Below are positions 39,327 through 47,160 of a stretch of DNA of 64,000 nucleotides, one piece after another. How positions within the stretch are numbered: the stretch's first letter is position 1; each line of letters begins with the position of its first letter. A model generated the notes under the pieces. It had not been told where the DNA came from and ran no database searches. It saw only the letters and a list, made by a program, of their open reading frames with translations. Position numbers and translations under genes: made by a program. The DNA is from Alloalcanivorax dieselolei B5 (lineage in GTDB: Bacteria > Pseudomonadota > Gammaproteobacteria > Pseudomonadales > Alcanivoracaceae), in assembly GCF_000300005.1 (NCBI RefSeq), contig NC_018691.1, positions 2,666,001 through 2,730,000 of the forward strand, written 5' to 3'.

Positions 39327-40699
39327 CCCGCCAGACGCAGCAGCATGTCCTCTCGACCAAAGCCCGCTGAGAACTGTATGCCTATAGGAAGACCCGTTTC
39401 CGGATCAAACGCCAATGGCATGGACATAGAAGGGGATCCAGTCACATTCGCCAATGCGGCGAACGGCGAGTGGCTGAATACGCGATCTATCCAGCTCCTA
39501 CCATCCAGATGCTCCTGACCTACGTTATAACTGCCTATTGCTGGGGGCAGCTCTGGCAGAGTCGGACTCAGCAGGATGTCGTATTTGCAGAAGAAATGCC
39601 CCATGCTGCGAGTAACAAGATTTCTTGAATGCATGGCCTCCAGCAAATCGGTGGCGGTGAGTTGATGCCCCATCCGATGCAACGAAAGAGTGGCGGGCTC
39701 AAGCGTGCCGGCATCAATGGGTCGGCCTGTTTCCGCAGCGATGGCGTCGATCCAGGCAGCCGTATTTGCTGACCAGAACCGGGCATTCATTTCAACAAAG
39801 CTTTCCCAGCTTACCCCCATGTCCAAACAGACCTCGTCCACACTATGCCCCATGCCTTGGAGCTGGATCGCAACATTGCGAGTCGCGTTTACGACCGGTT
39901 CGACGGAGCGACTGTTGCTCAGCGGATGCAGGAGAAGGCCAATCCGCAGCGACCCAGGTTCACGAGTGGTTTCCGATAAATAGGAATGGCGCGGCTTGGC
40001 GATCTCAAAGGGATCACCCACGGCTCCGCCCTCGATGGCATCCAGTAAAGCGGCACTATCGCGCACTGTTCGACTGACCACACCGTGTACGGCAAGCCCG
40101 GCCCACACCTCGTCCACCGCCGGCCCCATGGAAATTCTGCCGCGGCTGGACTTAAGCCCGAATAGTCCGGTAGAGGCTGCAGGTACACGGATGGAACCAC
40201 CGCCATCGGTGGCATGCGCCGCCGGTACCAGACCAGCTGCTACGGCAGCCGCCGAGCCGCCACTTGACCCGCCAGCGCTGCGGCTCAGATCCCATGGATT
40301 GCGGGTCGGCCCCGAAAATACCGACTCGGTGGTTGTACTGGCAGCCAATTCCGGAGTAGTGGTTCTGCCGATGGTAACCAGACCTGCCTGCCGCAAGCGG
40401 ACCATCAGGTTAGAGTCCTCGTCGGCGATGCACCCGGCCGCCAAGCGACTGCCCAGCTCATTCAGGTGCCCCTTGGCAGTAAGCCCCAAGTCCTTGACCA
40501 GAAAGGGCACGCCCTTGAACGGCCCGGTAGCGGCCCGGGGTTCACTCCTCCAAACCTCAACCAACGCATTGATCTTCGGATTGAGTTGCTCAATGGCGGA
40601 CAGCGCCGCGATACTGACTTCGGCTTGGGTGACTTGACCGCTGGCGATCAGCTCAGCAAGACCCAGTGCATCGTATTCGGCATATTCAGCGGTTCTCAT
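39263..40699 (-). CDS. Amidase (amidase-signature family)
   Basis: 478 aa. Ser-cisSer-Lys triad regions are visible: FKGVPFLVKDLGLTAKG (Lys), RNPWDLSRSAGGSSGGSAAAVAAGLVPAAHATDGGGSIRVPA (both Ser), giving hydrolysis of an amide to acid and ammonia. The ATG at 40699 has GGAG 6 nt upstream. Base composition is visibly less GC-rich than neighbouring genes, with more A/T-ending codons. It is divergent from a TetR gene whose operators lie in the shared promoter, so that regulator probably controls it. Substrate unknown. Confidence 0.92.
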   Translation of the reverse strand: MRTAEYAEYDALGLAELIASGQVTQAEVSIAALSAIEQLNPKINALVEVWRSEPRAATGPFKGVPFLVKDLGLTAKGHLNELGSRLAAGCIADEDSNLMVRLRQAGLVTIGRTTTPELAASTTTESVFSGPTRNPWDLSRSAGGSSGGSAAAVAAGLVPAAHATDGGGSIRVPAASTGLFGLKSSRGRISMGPAVDEVWAGLAVHGVVSRTVRDSAALLDAIEGGAVGDPFEIAKPRHSYLSETTREPGSLRIGLLLHPLSNSRSVEPVVNATRNVAIQLQGMGHSVDEVCLDMGVSWESFVEMNARFWSANTAAWIDAIAAETGRPIDAGTLEPATLSLHRMGHQLTATDLLEAMHSRNLVTRSMGHFFCKYDILLSPTLPELPPAIGSYNVGQEHLDGRSWIDRVFSHSPFAALANVTGSPSMSMPLAFDPETGLPIGIQFSAGFGREDMLLRLAGQLERALPWAARKPEVWAGKS

Positions 40700-40749
40700 C
40701 AAATTCTCCGAGCCATTTACTTGGCAAAAGCGGTATGATTGTACTTGTC

Positions 40750-40785
40750 AGTATCGAACGATACTTACTAGTATAGCAAGATACT
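40750..40785. promoter_or_regulatory. Tandem operator in the amidase/TetR divergent promoter
   Basis: AGTATCGAACGATACT (40750-40765) and AGTATAGCAAGATACT (40770-40785) are inverted repeats with the same AGTAT/ATACT ends, centred 20 bp apart. A third ATACT/AGTAT pair follows at 40781-40794. Typical spacing for two TetR-family dimers repressing both directions. Confidence 0.75.
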
Positions 40786-40815
40786 GAAAAGTATCGCTGT
40801 CAAGCGGAGAACACC

Positions 40816-41406
40816 ATGCGGCCCGAACGAATTCCACAGTTGCCCCCCAAAGAAAGGATCCTCGATGCAGCCGAGGAGCTGTTTCTTACTGAAGGCATCA
40901 GTCGGGTTACGGTGGATGCCATCGCGGCAAAGGCCAAATCCACCAAGATGACCCTCTACCGGCATTTCGATTCGAAAGACGCGCTCGTTCTTGAGTGGTT
41001 ACGATTGCTCGTCGATAAATATTCCGAGGTCTTCGAAGAGCTTTCGGCACAGTACACCGGTGACCCCAAGGCGCAGATTCTCGGCTTGGCCAAGTTCATC
41101 GCGCATGACCTTTCGACTGCTTCTTACAGGGGCTGTCCTTTCACCAATTCATTGGCGGAAATACCTGAGCCAGACAATCCCGCCCGCCGACTCATCGAAG
41201 AACATAAAAAGCGCCAATTCCTCCGGTTAGCGACTCTCTGTACCGAGGCGGGTCTGCCCGAGCCGAAAGAAGCGGCGATGGAGCTCACTTACCTGATGGA
41301 GGGGGCTCAGGTCGTTTCGCAGAACAAAAGCATCGCCGGCGTCGGTGAAAACCTCATCAGGATGATTCGGGAAAAACTCACCGCAATAACGGCGAACACC
41401 GTATGA
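40816..41406 (+). CDS. TetR-family repressor
   Basis: 196 aa. HTH at the N-terminus: PPKERILDAAEELFLTEGISRVTVDAIAAKAKSTKMTLYRHFDSKDALV. The C-terminal ligand domain has CPFTNSLAEIPEPDNPARRLIEEHKKRQFLRL, as in the TetR_C group with a conserved Cys-Pro-Phe. It probably represses itself and the divergent amidase through the operators at 40750-40785. Its stop overlaps the dusA start by four bases; composition is lower in GC than dusA. Confidence 0.92.
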   Translation: MRPERIPQLPPKERILDAAEELFLTEGISRVTVDAIAAKAKSTKMTLYRHFDSKDALVLEWLRLLVDKYSEVFEELSAQYTGDPKAQILGLAKFIAHDLSTASYRGCPFTNSLAEIPEPDNPARRLIEEHKKRQFLRLATLCTEAGLPEPKEAAMELTYLMEGAQVVSQNKSIAGVGENLIRMIREKLTAITANTV

Positions 41407-42389
41407 ATTCTGGATTTACCGGCAGCGAGCCGGATAGACGGCTATCCGTGGCGCCGATGATGGACTACACCACCCGCGATTACCGTTATCTGGCGCGGCT
41501 GATCAGCCGTCACACGCTGCTGTACACGGAAATGGTGGTGGCCCAGGCGGTGATCCATGGCGATCGCGAGCGGCTGCTGGGCTTTGATGACGCCGAGCAC
41601 CCGGTGGCGGTGCAGCTCGGCGGCAGCGACCCGGCGCAACTGGCGGAGGCCGCGCGCATCTGCGCCGACTACGGCTATGATGAGATCAACCTGAACGTGG
41701 GTTGCCCCTCGGACCGGGTGCAGCAGGGCAAGATCGGCGCGGTGCTGATGGCGGAGCCGGATCTGGTGGCCCGTTGCGTGGAGGCCATGGCCCGGGTCAG
41801 CGCGGTGCCGGTCACGGTGAAGACCCGCATCGGTATCGATGACCAGGACGACTATCCGTTCCTGCAGCGCTTCGTCGCCCGCATGGATTCCGCCGGCTGC
41901 CGCAGTCTGACCATTCACGCCCGCAAGGCCATCCTCAATGGCCTGTCGCCGAAGGAGAACCGGGAAATTCCCCCGCTGATCTATGAGCGGGCCTACGCCA
42001 TCAAGCAGGCATTCCCGCATCTTGAGGTCATTCTCAACGGCGGCCTGCGCGATTTGCCTTCCGTGCTGCACCATCTGGATCAGGTGGATGGTCTGATGAT
42101 AGGCCGGGAAGCCTACGGCAACCCCTGGTGCCTGGCCGGTCTGGACGCCACCGTGTTCGGTGATCCCGCGCCACAACCGGATCGCCACCAGGTGGCACGA
42201 GCCTTCCTCCCCTATCTGGAGCAGCGCTACGCGGGCGGCTGTCACCCCAAGCATGTGCTGCGCCACGCCCTGAACCTGTTTCAGGGCATACCCGGCGCCC
42301 GCGCCTACCGCCGTCATCTGAGCGAGAACATGCACAAAGCGGACACCACCCCGAAGGTGTTCGAGGATGCGCTGGCGCTGGTGAGCTAA
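41403..42389 (+). CDS. dusA: tRNA-dihydrouridine synthase A
   Basis: 328 aa FMN enzyme reducing U20/U20a in tRNA. RRLSVAPMMDYTTRDYRYLARLISRHTLLYTEMVVAQAV is the DusA N-terminus; INLNVGCPSDRVQQGKIGAVLM holds the catalytic Cys; TVKTRIGIDDQDDYPFLQRF and LTIHARKAILNGLSPKENREIPPL are family markers. The first 13 residues before RRLSVAP are not conserved, and there is no ribosome site, so its translation may now depend on the upstream TetR gene. dusA 5' ends are known integration sites for islands. Confidence 0.95.
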   Translation: MNSGFTGSEPDRRLSVAPMMDYTTRDYRYLARLISRHTLLYTEMVVAQAVIHGDRERLLGFDDAEHPVAVQLGGSDPAQLAEAARICADYGYDEINLNVGCPSDRVQQGKIGAVLMAEPDLVARCVEAMARVSAVPVTVKTRIGIDDQDDYPFLQRFVARMDSAGCRSLTIHARKAILNGLSPKENREIPPLIYERAYAIKQAFPHLEVILNGGLRDLPSVLHHLDQVDGLMIGREAYGNPWCLAGLDATVFGDPAPQPDRHQVARAFLPYLEQRYAGGCHPKHVLRHALNLFQGIPGARAYRRHLSENMHKADTTPKVFEDALALVS

Positions 42390-42402
42390 GGAATGCACTG
42401 GC

Positions 42403-42422
42403 AAGAACCTTCCCGGGTTCTT
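42403..42422 (+). terminator. Hairpin after dusA
   Basis: AAGAACC...GGTTCTT, a 7-bp stem with loop TTCCCG, 14 bp after the dusA stop. Only a short AT stretch follows; moderate evidence. Confidence 0.5.
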
Positions 42423-42467
42423 ATGCTCTAATGCTCACTCACGTTTTTTTGGTTAATGGGACGGATC

Positions 42468-43424
42468 ATGGCGAATCAGCGGCAGCAACTGGAGCAATGG
42501 ACCACCGTGGTGGCGGACACCGGCGATATGGAGATGATCGCCGCTCTCGCCCCCTGTGACGCCACCACCAATCCCTCTTTGCTGTTGGCGGCGGCGCGGG
42601 ACAGCCGCTACCAGTCCCTGCTGACCCAGGCCCGGAGCCTGGCCGCGGAAATGGGCCGCGGTCACGACCTGACCTGGTGCAGTGACGCCTACGCCTGTCT
42701 CGCCGGGCAAGCGGTGCTGGAGCACGTTCCAGGGCTGGTTTCCACCGAGGTCGACGCCCGCCTGTCCTTTGACACCCGCGCCACGGTGGAGCGGGCGCGG
42801 CGGCTGATGGCGCTGTACCGGGAACTGGATGTGGATCCGGATCGCATCCTGATCAAAATCGCCGCCACCTGGGAGGGCATCGAGGCCGCCCGTCTCCTCG
42901 AAGAGGAAGGTACCCGCTGCAACCTGACCCTGGTGTTTTCCCTGGCCCAGGCCCTGGCCGCCGCCGAGGCCGGCACCACGCTGATCTCCCCGTTCGTTGG
43001 CCGGATCCAGGACTGGCACGTCAAACGCGGCCTCGACATCCAGCACATCGACGACGATCCCGGCGTACAGTCGGTATGCGGTATTTTCCGTACCCTCAAG
43101 GCACGCGGGCTGGAAACCATCGTCATGGGCGCCAGCTTCCGCAACGCCGATCAAATCCGCGCCCTGGCCGGCTGTGACCGTCTCACCATCAGCCCGGCCC
43201 TGCTGGAAACCCTGGCCGCCGACGAAAATCCGCTGACCCAGGCCCTGGACGCCGCCGACGTGGAACCGGACGAAGACTGGACACCGATCAGCGAGGCCGG
43301 TTTCCGCTGGGCAATGAATCAAGACCCCATGGCCAACGACCTGCTCAGCGATGGCATCCGCCGCTTCGCCGCGGATCAGGTCGCGCTGGAAACTTTGTTA
43401 AGCGAGGAGGAACGTGCCGCGTGA
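42468..43424 (+). CDS. tal: Transaldolase
   Basis: 318 aa from ATG 42468; an ATG at 42456 is also in frame. The Schiff-base lysine lies in PDRILIKIAATWEGIEAARLLEEEGTRCNLTLVFSLAQALAAAEAG, and CDATTNPSLLL is the N-terminal signature with the catalytic Asp. VSTEVDARLSFDT is the second acidic segment. Interconverts sedoheptulose-7-P/GAP and erythrose-4-P/fructose-6-P in the pentose phosphate pathway. Its stop overlaps the next GTG start (GTGA). Confidence 0.95.
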   Translation: MANQRQQLEQWTTVVADTGDMEMIAALAPCDATTNPSLLLAAARDSRYQSLLTQARSLAAEMGRGHDLTWCSDAYACLAGQAVLEHVPGLVSTEVDARLSFDTRATVERARRLMALYRELDVDPDRILIKIAATWEGIEAARLLEEEGTRCNLTLVFSLAQALAAAEAGTTLISPFVGRIQDWHVKRGLDIQHIDDDPGVQSVCGIFRTLKARGLETIVMGASFRNADQIRALAGCDRLTISPALLETLAADENPLTQALDAADVEPDEDWTPISEAGFRWAMNQDPMANDLLSDGIRRFAADQVALETLLSEEERAA

Positions 43425-43858
43425 ATTGGATTGCCCGCCTGTTCGAACCCCAGACCACCCGGGAACCGGTAACGGAGCTGGATTTGCACCGGGCCGCCGC
43501 CGCCCTGCTGCTGGAAGTGGCGCGCACCGACGGCCGCATTGATGATCGCGAAAAACAAAGCCTGTTCAAGGCGGTGCGCCAGCGCTGGCAACTGGACAGC
43601 GACGAACTGGAGGAGATCGTCGCTGAGTTGCATGAACAGGTGGAAGGCGCCACCGATCTATATGAATTCACCAGTCCGTTGCGTGAACATTGGGGCCCGG
43701 AACCCCGGGCCCGTTTGATCGAGGACATGTGGGCCGTGGCCGCCGCCGACGGCAAGGTGGACGTGTACGAAGAGCATCTGATCCGCCGGGTGGCGGACCT
43801 GCTCTACGTGTCTCACGGCGATTATATTCGCGCCAAACTCGCCGCCACCGGCGAATAG
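43421..43858 (+). CDS. TerB-like small acidic protein
   Basis: 145 aa starting with GTG and preceded by AGGAGG. LDLHRAAAALLLEVARTDGRIDDREKQSLFKAVRQRW and LIEDMWAVAAADGKVDVYEEHLIRRVADLLYVSHGDYIRAK form the two D-G-x-I/V-D motifs of the TerB (tellurite-resistance B/DjlA N-domain) helical fold, which can bind metal. No other ter genes are nearby. Translationally coupled to transaldolase. Confidence 0.85.
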   Translation: MNWIARLFEPQTTREPVTELDLHRAAAALLLEVARTDGRIDDREKQSLFKAVRQRWQLDSDELEEIVAELHEQVEGATDLYEFTSPLREHWGPEPRARLIEDMWAVAAADGKVDVYEEHLIRRVADLLYVSHGDYIRAKLAATGE

Positions 43859-43871
43859 TAATCCGCGCGGA

Positions 43872-44891
43872 TCACCATTGCGGTTCCGATTCCGCCCCCT
43901 GCTCTTCTGACGGCGCCGCTTGCCCTTCGGCTTTCGGCGCCGGTCCCGGCACCCGGCTCAGTCCTTCCCCCTTCATGCGCTGGTTAATGTAGAAATTACG
44001 GATGAAGGTGTAACGGTCGCCGATGATGTTGCGTTCCAGATCGAGCAGATCGGCGCGCAGATCCACCGCGTAAACCGCGCTGAAGATGAGACGATCCGTG
44101 GTGTCTTCCAGCAAATAGTGAGACAACCGCATATAGTCTTCCGGCCAGATAGTGGCGGCATCCCGGACCGTGGACGGGCCGAACAACGGCAGCACAAGAT
44201 AGGGGCCGGAGTCCACGCCCCAGCGTCCCAGAGTCAGGCCCAGATCAGTCTTGTGTTTCGGAATGTCCAGCTCGGACGCCACGTCAAACAGGCCAGCCAG
44301 CCCCAGAGTGGTGTTCACCGAGAAGCGGCCGAAATTGTCCCGCGCCTGCCCCCAGCGCCACTGGAGCACATTGTTCAGCCCGCTGCGGAAGTCCTGCAGG
44401 TTGGCGAAAAAACGGGTAAAGGTATCGTCCAGCCATTGCGGAGTAACGAATCGATACCCCTTGGCCGCCGGCTTCAGCGCGTAGCGATCCACGAACTCAT
44501 TGAAACCGAACATTTTGCGGTTGAAGCCTTCCCAGGGATCAATCTCTTCCCAGTCCATGGCGGGGCCGGCGAAGGGGTCGTCCAGGTCACCGGAACCGGA
44601 GCCGGAGCCGGAGCCGGCCCAGTCGTCGCCGCCTTCACCCCAGCCGTCATCCGCGGCCGGAGCGCTTTCCCCCCAATCGTCCCCACCATCAGCGGCGGAC
44701 CCGGTGGGCAAGGCGTCCGGAGCGTCATCAACGGTGCTTTCCACCGTGCTTTCCACCTTGCCGCGTTCGGCGTCGGCGGCGCGCACCGCTTCCGGCGGCG
44801 CCAACGGCGCCCGGGCTTCGCTGTTATCCCGGGGCGTCTGCGCACACCCAACCACCAGGCCAGCGAAAGCCAGCAGAATCCATTTACGCAC
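43872..44891 (-). CDS. mlaA: MlaA (VacJ) outer-membrane lipoprotein
   Basis: 339 aa. Lipobox LLAFAGLVVGC puts the lipidated Cys at about residue 16. A long acidic low-complexity linker (about 20-110, including G-S repeats and DDWGE blocks) precedes the MlaA domain, WEGFNRKMFGFNEFVDRYALKPAAKGYRFVTPQWL through GPSTVRDA. MlaA removes mislocalised phospholipids from the outer leaflet with OmpC and MlaFEDB. The linker is longer than in E. coli MlaA. The GTG at 44891 is used (GAGG 7 nt upstream); the upstream ATG at 44921 lies inside the -10 box. Confidence 0.93.
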   Translation of the reverse strand: MRKWILLAFAGLVVGCAQTPRDNSEARAPLAPPEAVRAADAERGKVESTVESTVDDAPDALPTGSAADGGDDWGESAPAADDGWGEGGDDWAGSGSGSGSGDLDDPFAGPAMDWEEIDPWEGFNRKMFGFNEFVDRYALKPAAKGYRFVTPQWLDDTFTRFFANLQDFRSGLNNVLQWRWGQARDNFGRFSVNTTLGLAGLFDVASELDIPKHKTDLGLTLGRWGVDSGPYLVLPLFGPSTVRDAATIWPEDYMRLSHYLLEDTTDRLIFSAVYAVDLRADLLDLERNIIGDRYTFIRNFYINQRMKGEGLSRVPGPAPKAEGQAAPSEEQGAESEPQW

Positions 44892-44919
44892 AAGCAATCC
44901 TCTGTTCGTTGGTGAGCGC

Positions 44920-44925
44920 ATTATA
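44920..44925 (-). promoter_or_regulatory. -10 box (TATAAT) of mlaA
   Basis: Perfect TATAAT on the reverse strand 28 nt before the GTG start, next to the inverted repeat GGCACCGACGTGCC just upstream. It supplies mlaA with its own promoter downstream of hvfC. Confidence 0.6.
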
Positions 44926-44970
44926 GGCACGTCGGTGCCATCACTCCCAGGATCGGACACAGCCCCTGTC

Positions 44971-45002
44971 AAACCGGACAAGAGCCAAACCGGACAAGAG
45001 CG
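44971..45002. repeat. 16-bp direct tandem repeat
   Basis: AAACCGGACAAGAGCC is followed directly by AAACCGGACAAGAGCG, ending four bases before the hvfC stop codon. A recent duplication in the hvfC/mlaA spacer; no function visible. Confidence 0.6.
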
Positions 45003-45006
45003 CGAT

Positions 45007-45765
45007 TCAGCGTGCTCCCAGGATCACGTCCTTGCCGCGCAGTTGCTCCAGCAACTCAACGGCGAAACCATGCAGCGCACTCTGGTCGGCAAAGTTCAAC
45101 TCTTCCGCCAGTCTTGTCAACACAGCCTCGCCCTGCTCTTCAGGACAGGCGGCCATCAATTGCAGCATGCGGGCGGTGGCCGGGTTCAATTCGGTGAAGC
45201 GGACTCTATCGCCCCGATCCCGGTGAATCAGCAGCCACACCAGCTCCGCCAGGGGCTGATCAGGACGATAGTCCGGACCGATCCGGTGAACCGGGAAGCG
45301 GTAACCCTGCAACACATGCAGGGGATTGAGCACCGGCACCCCGGCGAGCAGATCGCCGTCGGGGTCATAGCCCTGTTGGGGAATCTCCTCGGTGGCGGTG
45401 TCCAGGACCACCTCCATCCACTCGTAATGGGCCAGTTCCGCCAGATAGGGAGGGTCCTGGGGATCGGGCTGATACTCTCCGGCCAGAAAAGCAACGAACT
45501 CGCCGGGAATTTCCAGAAAGTAGGGTGAGTGGCTGTGGTGAGAATGAAAAAAAGCGCGCACCAGGGCCCGCCAGCGGGCTTCCGGCAAGACACCATGCAG
45601 GACCGGAAAGCCCTGGCTCAGGATGCCCTGCACATTATTGAAAAAGAGGTCGCGGTATACCGCAAGCCGGCGATCCTCCAACCCTTCCGGCGCCGCGTGC
45701 CGGTCCGGGTCGCGCAGATGGGCGGCGAAACGCCGCTGTACGGCAATAAAGTGCGGCTCGCTCAT
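45007..45765 (-). CDS. hvfC: HvfC/BufC-type RiPP maturation partner (DUF2063)
   Basis: 252 aa. The N-terminal DUF2063 domain has RLAVYRDLFFNNVQGILSQGFPVLHGVL and SPYFLEIPGEFVAFL; a C-terminal half follows (YRFPVHRIGPDYRPDQP, LVWLLIHRDRGDRVRFTELN). In known systems it binds the precursor and the DUF692 enzyme and is required for cysteine modification. The ATG has AGGAG 6 nt upstream and overlaps the hvfB stop (ATGA), so the two are made together. Confidence 0.88.
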   Translation of the reverse strand: MSEPHFIAVQRRFAAHLRDPDRHAAPEGLEDRRLAVYRDLFFNNVQGILSQGFPVLHGVLPEARWRALVRAFFHSHHSHSPYFLEIPGEFVAFLAGEYQPDPQDPPYLAELAHYEWMEVVLDTATEEIPQQGYDPDGDLLAGVPVLNPLHVLQGYRFPVHRIGPDYRPDQPLAELVWLLIHRDRGDRVRFTELNPATARMLQLMAACPEEQGEAVLTRLAEELNFADQSALHGFAVELLEQLRGKDVILGAR

Positions 45766-46628
45766 GCGGAGCTCCTGCCCGACTTCCGGGCCTGACCTTC
45801 CGTCTGCCGTTGGGTAGCGCCGATGCGGCTCAACTCCGCGAACAGGGTGTCGTTGTCGGGGAAGTTGAAATCTCGCTCCAACAACGTTGGCAGCACCCCG
45901 AAGCGCTGATAAGTGTGTTCCAGCAATGACCACACCGGCTCGATCACGGCGCTGCCGTGGGTATCCACCTTGAGATCCTCGGCCTCGTCGTAGTGGCCGG
46001 CGATATGCACATAGCAGATCCGCTCGCCGGGCAGGCCGTCAATGAAGCGGTACGGGTCGTAACCGTGGTTGATGCCGTTCACATAGGCGTTGTTGACGTC
46101 CAGCAGCAGACCGCAATCGGCCTCCTCAAGCACCGCGCGAATGAACTCCAGCTCGGTCATTTCGGCCGGACCGCCGGGCGGCGTGTAATAACTGACGTGT
46201 TCAATGCCGATCGGACGTTCAAGAAACGCCTGCACCTGCCGGATACGATCGGCGACGTAACGCACCGCCTCGCCGGTAAACGGTATCGGCATCAGATCAT
46301 AAAGATGGCCACCGTCGCTGCAGTAGCTCAAATGTTCGGTATAACAGCGGATTTGATGCTCATCGAGAAACCGTTTGACCGCGGCCAGCAGTTCGAAATC
46401 CAGCGGATGGGGCCCACCCAGGGACAGGCTCAGGCCGTGGCAGACGAACGGGAAGCGTTCGGTGAAACGACGGAATTCCCGGCCCAGGCGACCGCCCATG
46501 GGAATCCAGTTTTCCGGCGCCACCTCCATGAACTGGAACGGCACGGTCTCGCATTGGGAAAGCGGGCCCATCAGGGCCCGCCGTAATCCCAGGCCGATCC
46601 CGTGGACCGGGGCAAGGGCTGTCATCAT
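45762..46628 (-). CDS. hvfB: HvfB/BufB-type multinuclear iron-dependent RiPP maturase (DUF692, MNIO)
   Basis: 288 aa TIM-barrel DUF692 protein. Metal-ligand regions of the family are present: PFVCHGLSLSLGG, YTEHLSYCSDGG, LLLDVNNAYVNGINHGYDP, ERICYVHIAGHYDEAEDLKVDTHGSAV and LLERDFNFPD. Relatives (MbnB, HvfB, BufB) use di- or tri-iron and O2 to convert cysteine into oxazolone/thioamide or thiooxazole. It is 27 bp after hvfA and overlaps hvfC. Two adjacent ATGs (46628, 46625) are possible. Confidence 0.92.
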   Translation of the reverse strand: MMTALAPVHGIGLGLRRALMGPLSQCETVPFQFMEVAPENWIPMGGRLGREFRRFTERFPFVCHGLSLSLGGPHPLDFELLAAVKRFLDEHQIRCYTEHLSYCSDGGHLYDLMPIPFTGEAVRYVADRIRQVQAFLERPIGIEHVSYYTPPGGPAEMTELEFIRAVLEEADCGLLLDVNNAYVNGINHGYDPYRFIDGLPGERICYVHIAGHYDEAEDLKVDTHGSAVIEPVWSLLEHTYQRFGVLPTLLERDFNFPDNDTLFAELSRIGATQRQTEGQARKSGRSSA

Positions 46629-46655
46629 GGCACTCTTATATGAGGGGATTGGGGA

Positions 46656-46943
46656 TCAGGCGGCTCCGCCGCACTTCCCTTCGCCGCATTTGCCTTCGGC
46701 GCCTTTCTCGCCTTTGTCTCCCTTGTCAGCACCACAGCTGCCCTCACCTTTCTTGTCGCCGCCACAACGGCCTTCGGCGCCTTTTTCGCCGTGCTTGTCG
46801 GCCAGCTGATAGCCCGCTCCGAGATCGGAGGCGGCGAACGGATTTTCAACCGCCTGGGCGGTCACCGGCAGGGACATCGCCGATGCGACAAAAGCGGCGC
46901 CAACGGTGGCCGCCAGAGGACTGAGTTTATTGGCTTTAGCCAT
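46656..46943 (-). CDS. hvfA: HvfA/bufferin-type cysteine-rich RiPP precursor
   Basis: 95 aa. Signal peptide with cleavage after PVTAQA (about residue 31), short linker, then a Gly/Lys/Glu-rich region with all four cysteines in E-G-x-C-G pentapeptides: EGRCG (57-61), EGSCG (67-71), EGKCG (83-87), EGKCG (88-92). This is the HvfA hallmark; these motifs are modified by HvfB/HvfC to copper-binding heterocycles. AGGAG precedes the ATG. First gene of the leftward hvfABC operon; no DoxX-type hvfD is present. Confidence 0.93.
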   Translation of the reverse strand: MAKANKLSPLAATVGAAFVASAMSLPVTAQAVENPFAASDLGAGYQLADKHGEKGAEGRCGGDKKGEGSCGADKGDKGEKGAEGKCGEGKCGGAA

Positions 46944-47016
46944 GTCATCTTCTCCTGATTCGCTGATGGGGTCGAAACACCACCGAGACCCGGAATGGCC
47001 CGGTTCATGATTTCGA

Positions 47017-47026
47017 CACTATAGTG
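47017..47026 (-). promoter_or_regulatory. Palindromic element in the hvfA promoter
   Basis: CACTATAGTG is a perfect 10-bp palindrome containing a -10-like TATAGT, 75 nt before hvfA. Upstream on the same strand TTTACT lies 15 nt away and TGTAAC slightly further, the latter resembling an ECF-sigma -35, but no matching ECF -10 is at normal spacing. Regulation by copper or an ECF factor is inference. Confidence 0.4.
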
Positions 47027-47160
47027 ATGCACGACGGGAGTAAACGTTACATGAAGATATGATATCCAGGAGCAAACCAGGGCCGGCCACCTTGGGGAAA
47101 GCGCGCCTGCATCGGGTACTGGCACCGAGAAGCCGGCCGGCGACGAAACCCGGTGCTCCG

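Noticed and set aside
39263-41406. Integrated prophage at dusA
   Set aside because: Only two metabolic/regulatory genes; no integrase, structural or lysis genes and no att repeat found.
44892-44981. Upstream starts for mlaA (ATG at 44921 or further)
   Set aside because: The ATG at 44921 is part of the TATAAT box, so it cannot be in the transcript; GTG at 44891 has a ribosome site and gives a normal lipoprotein signal.
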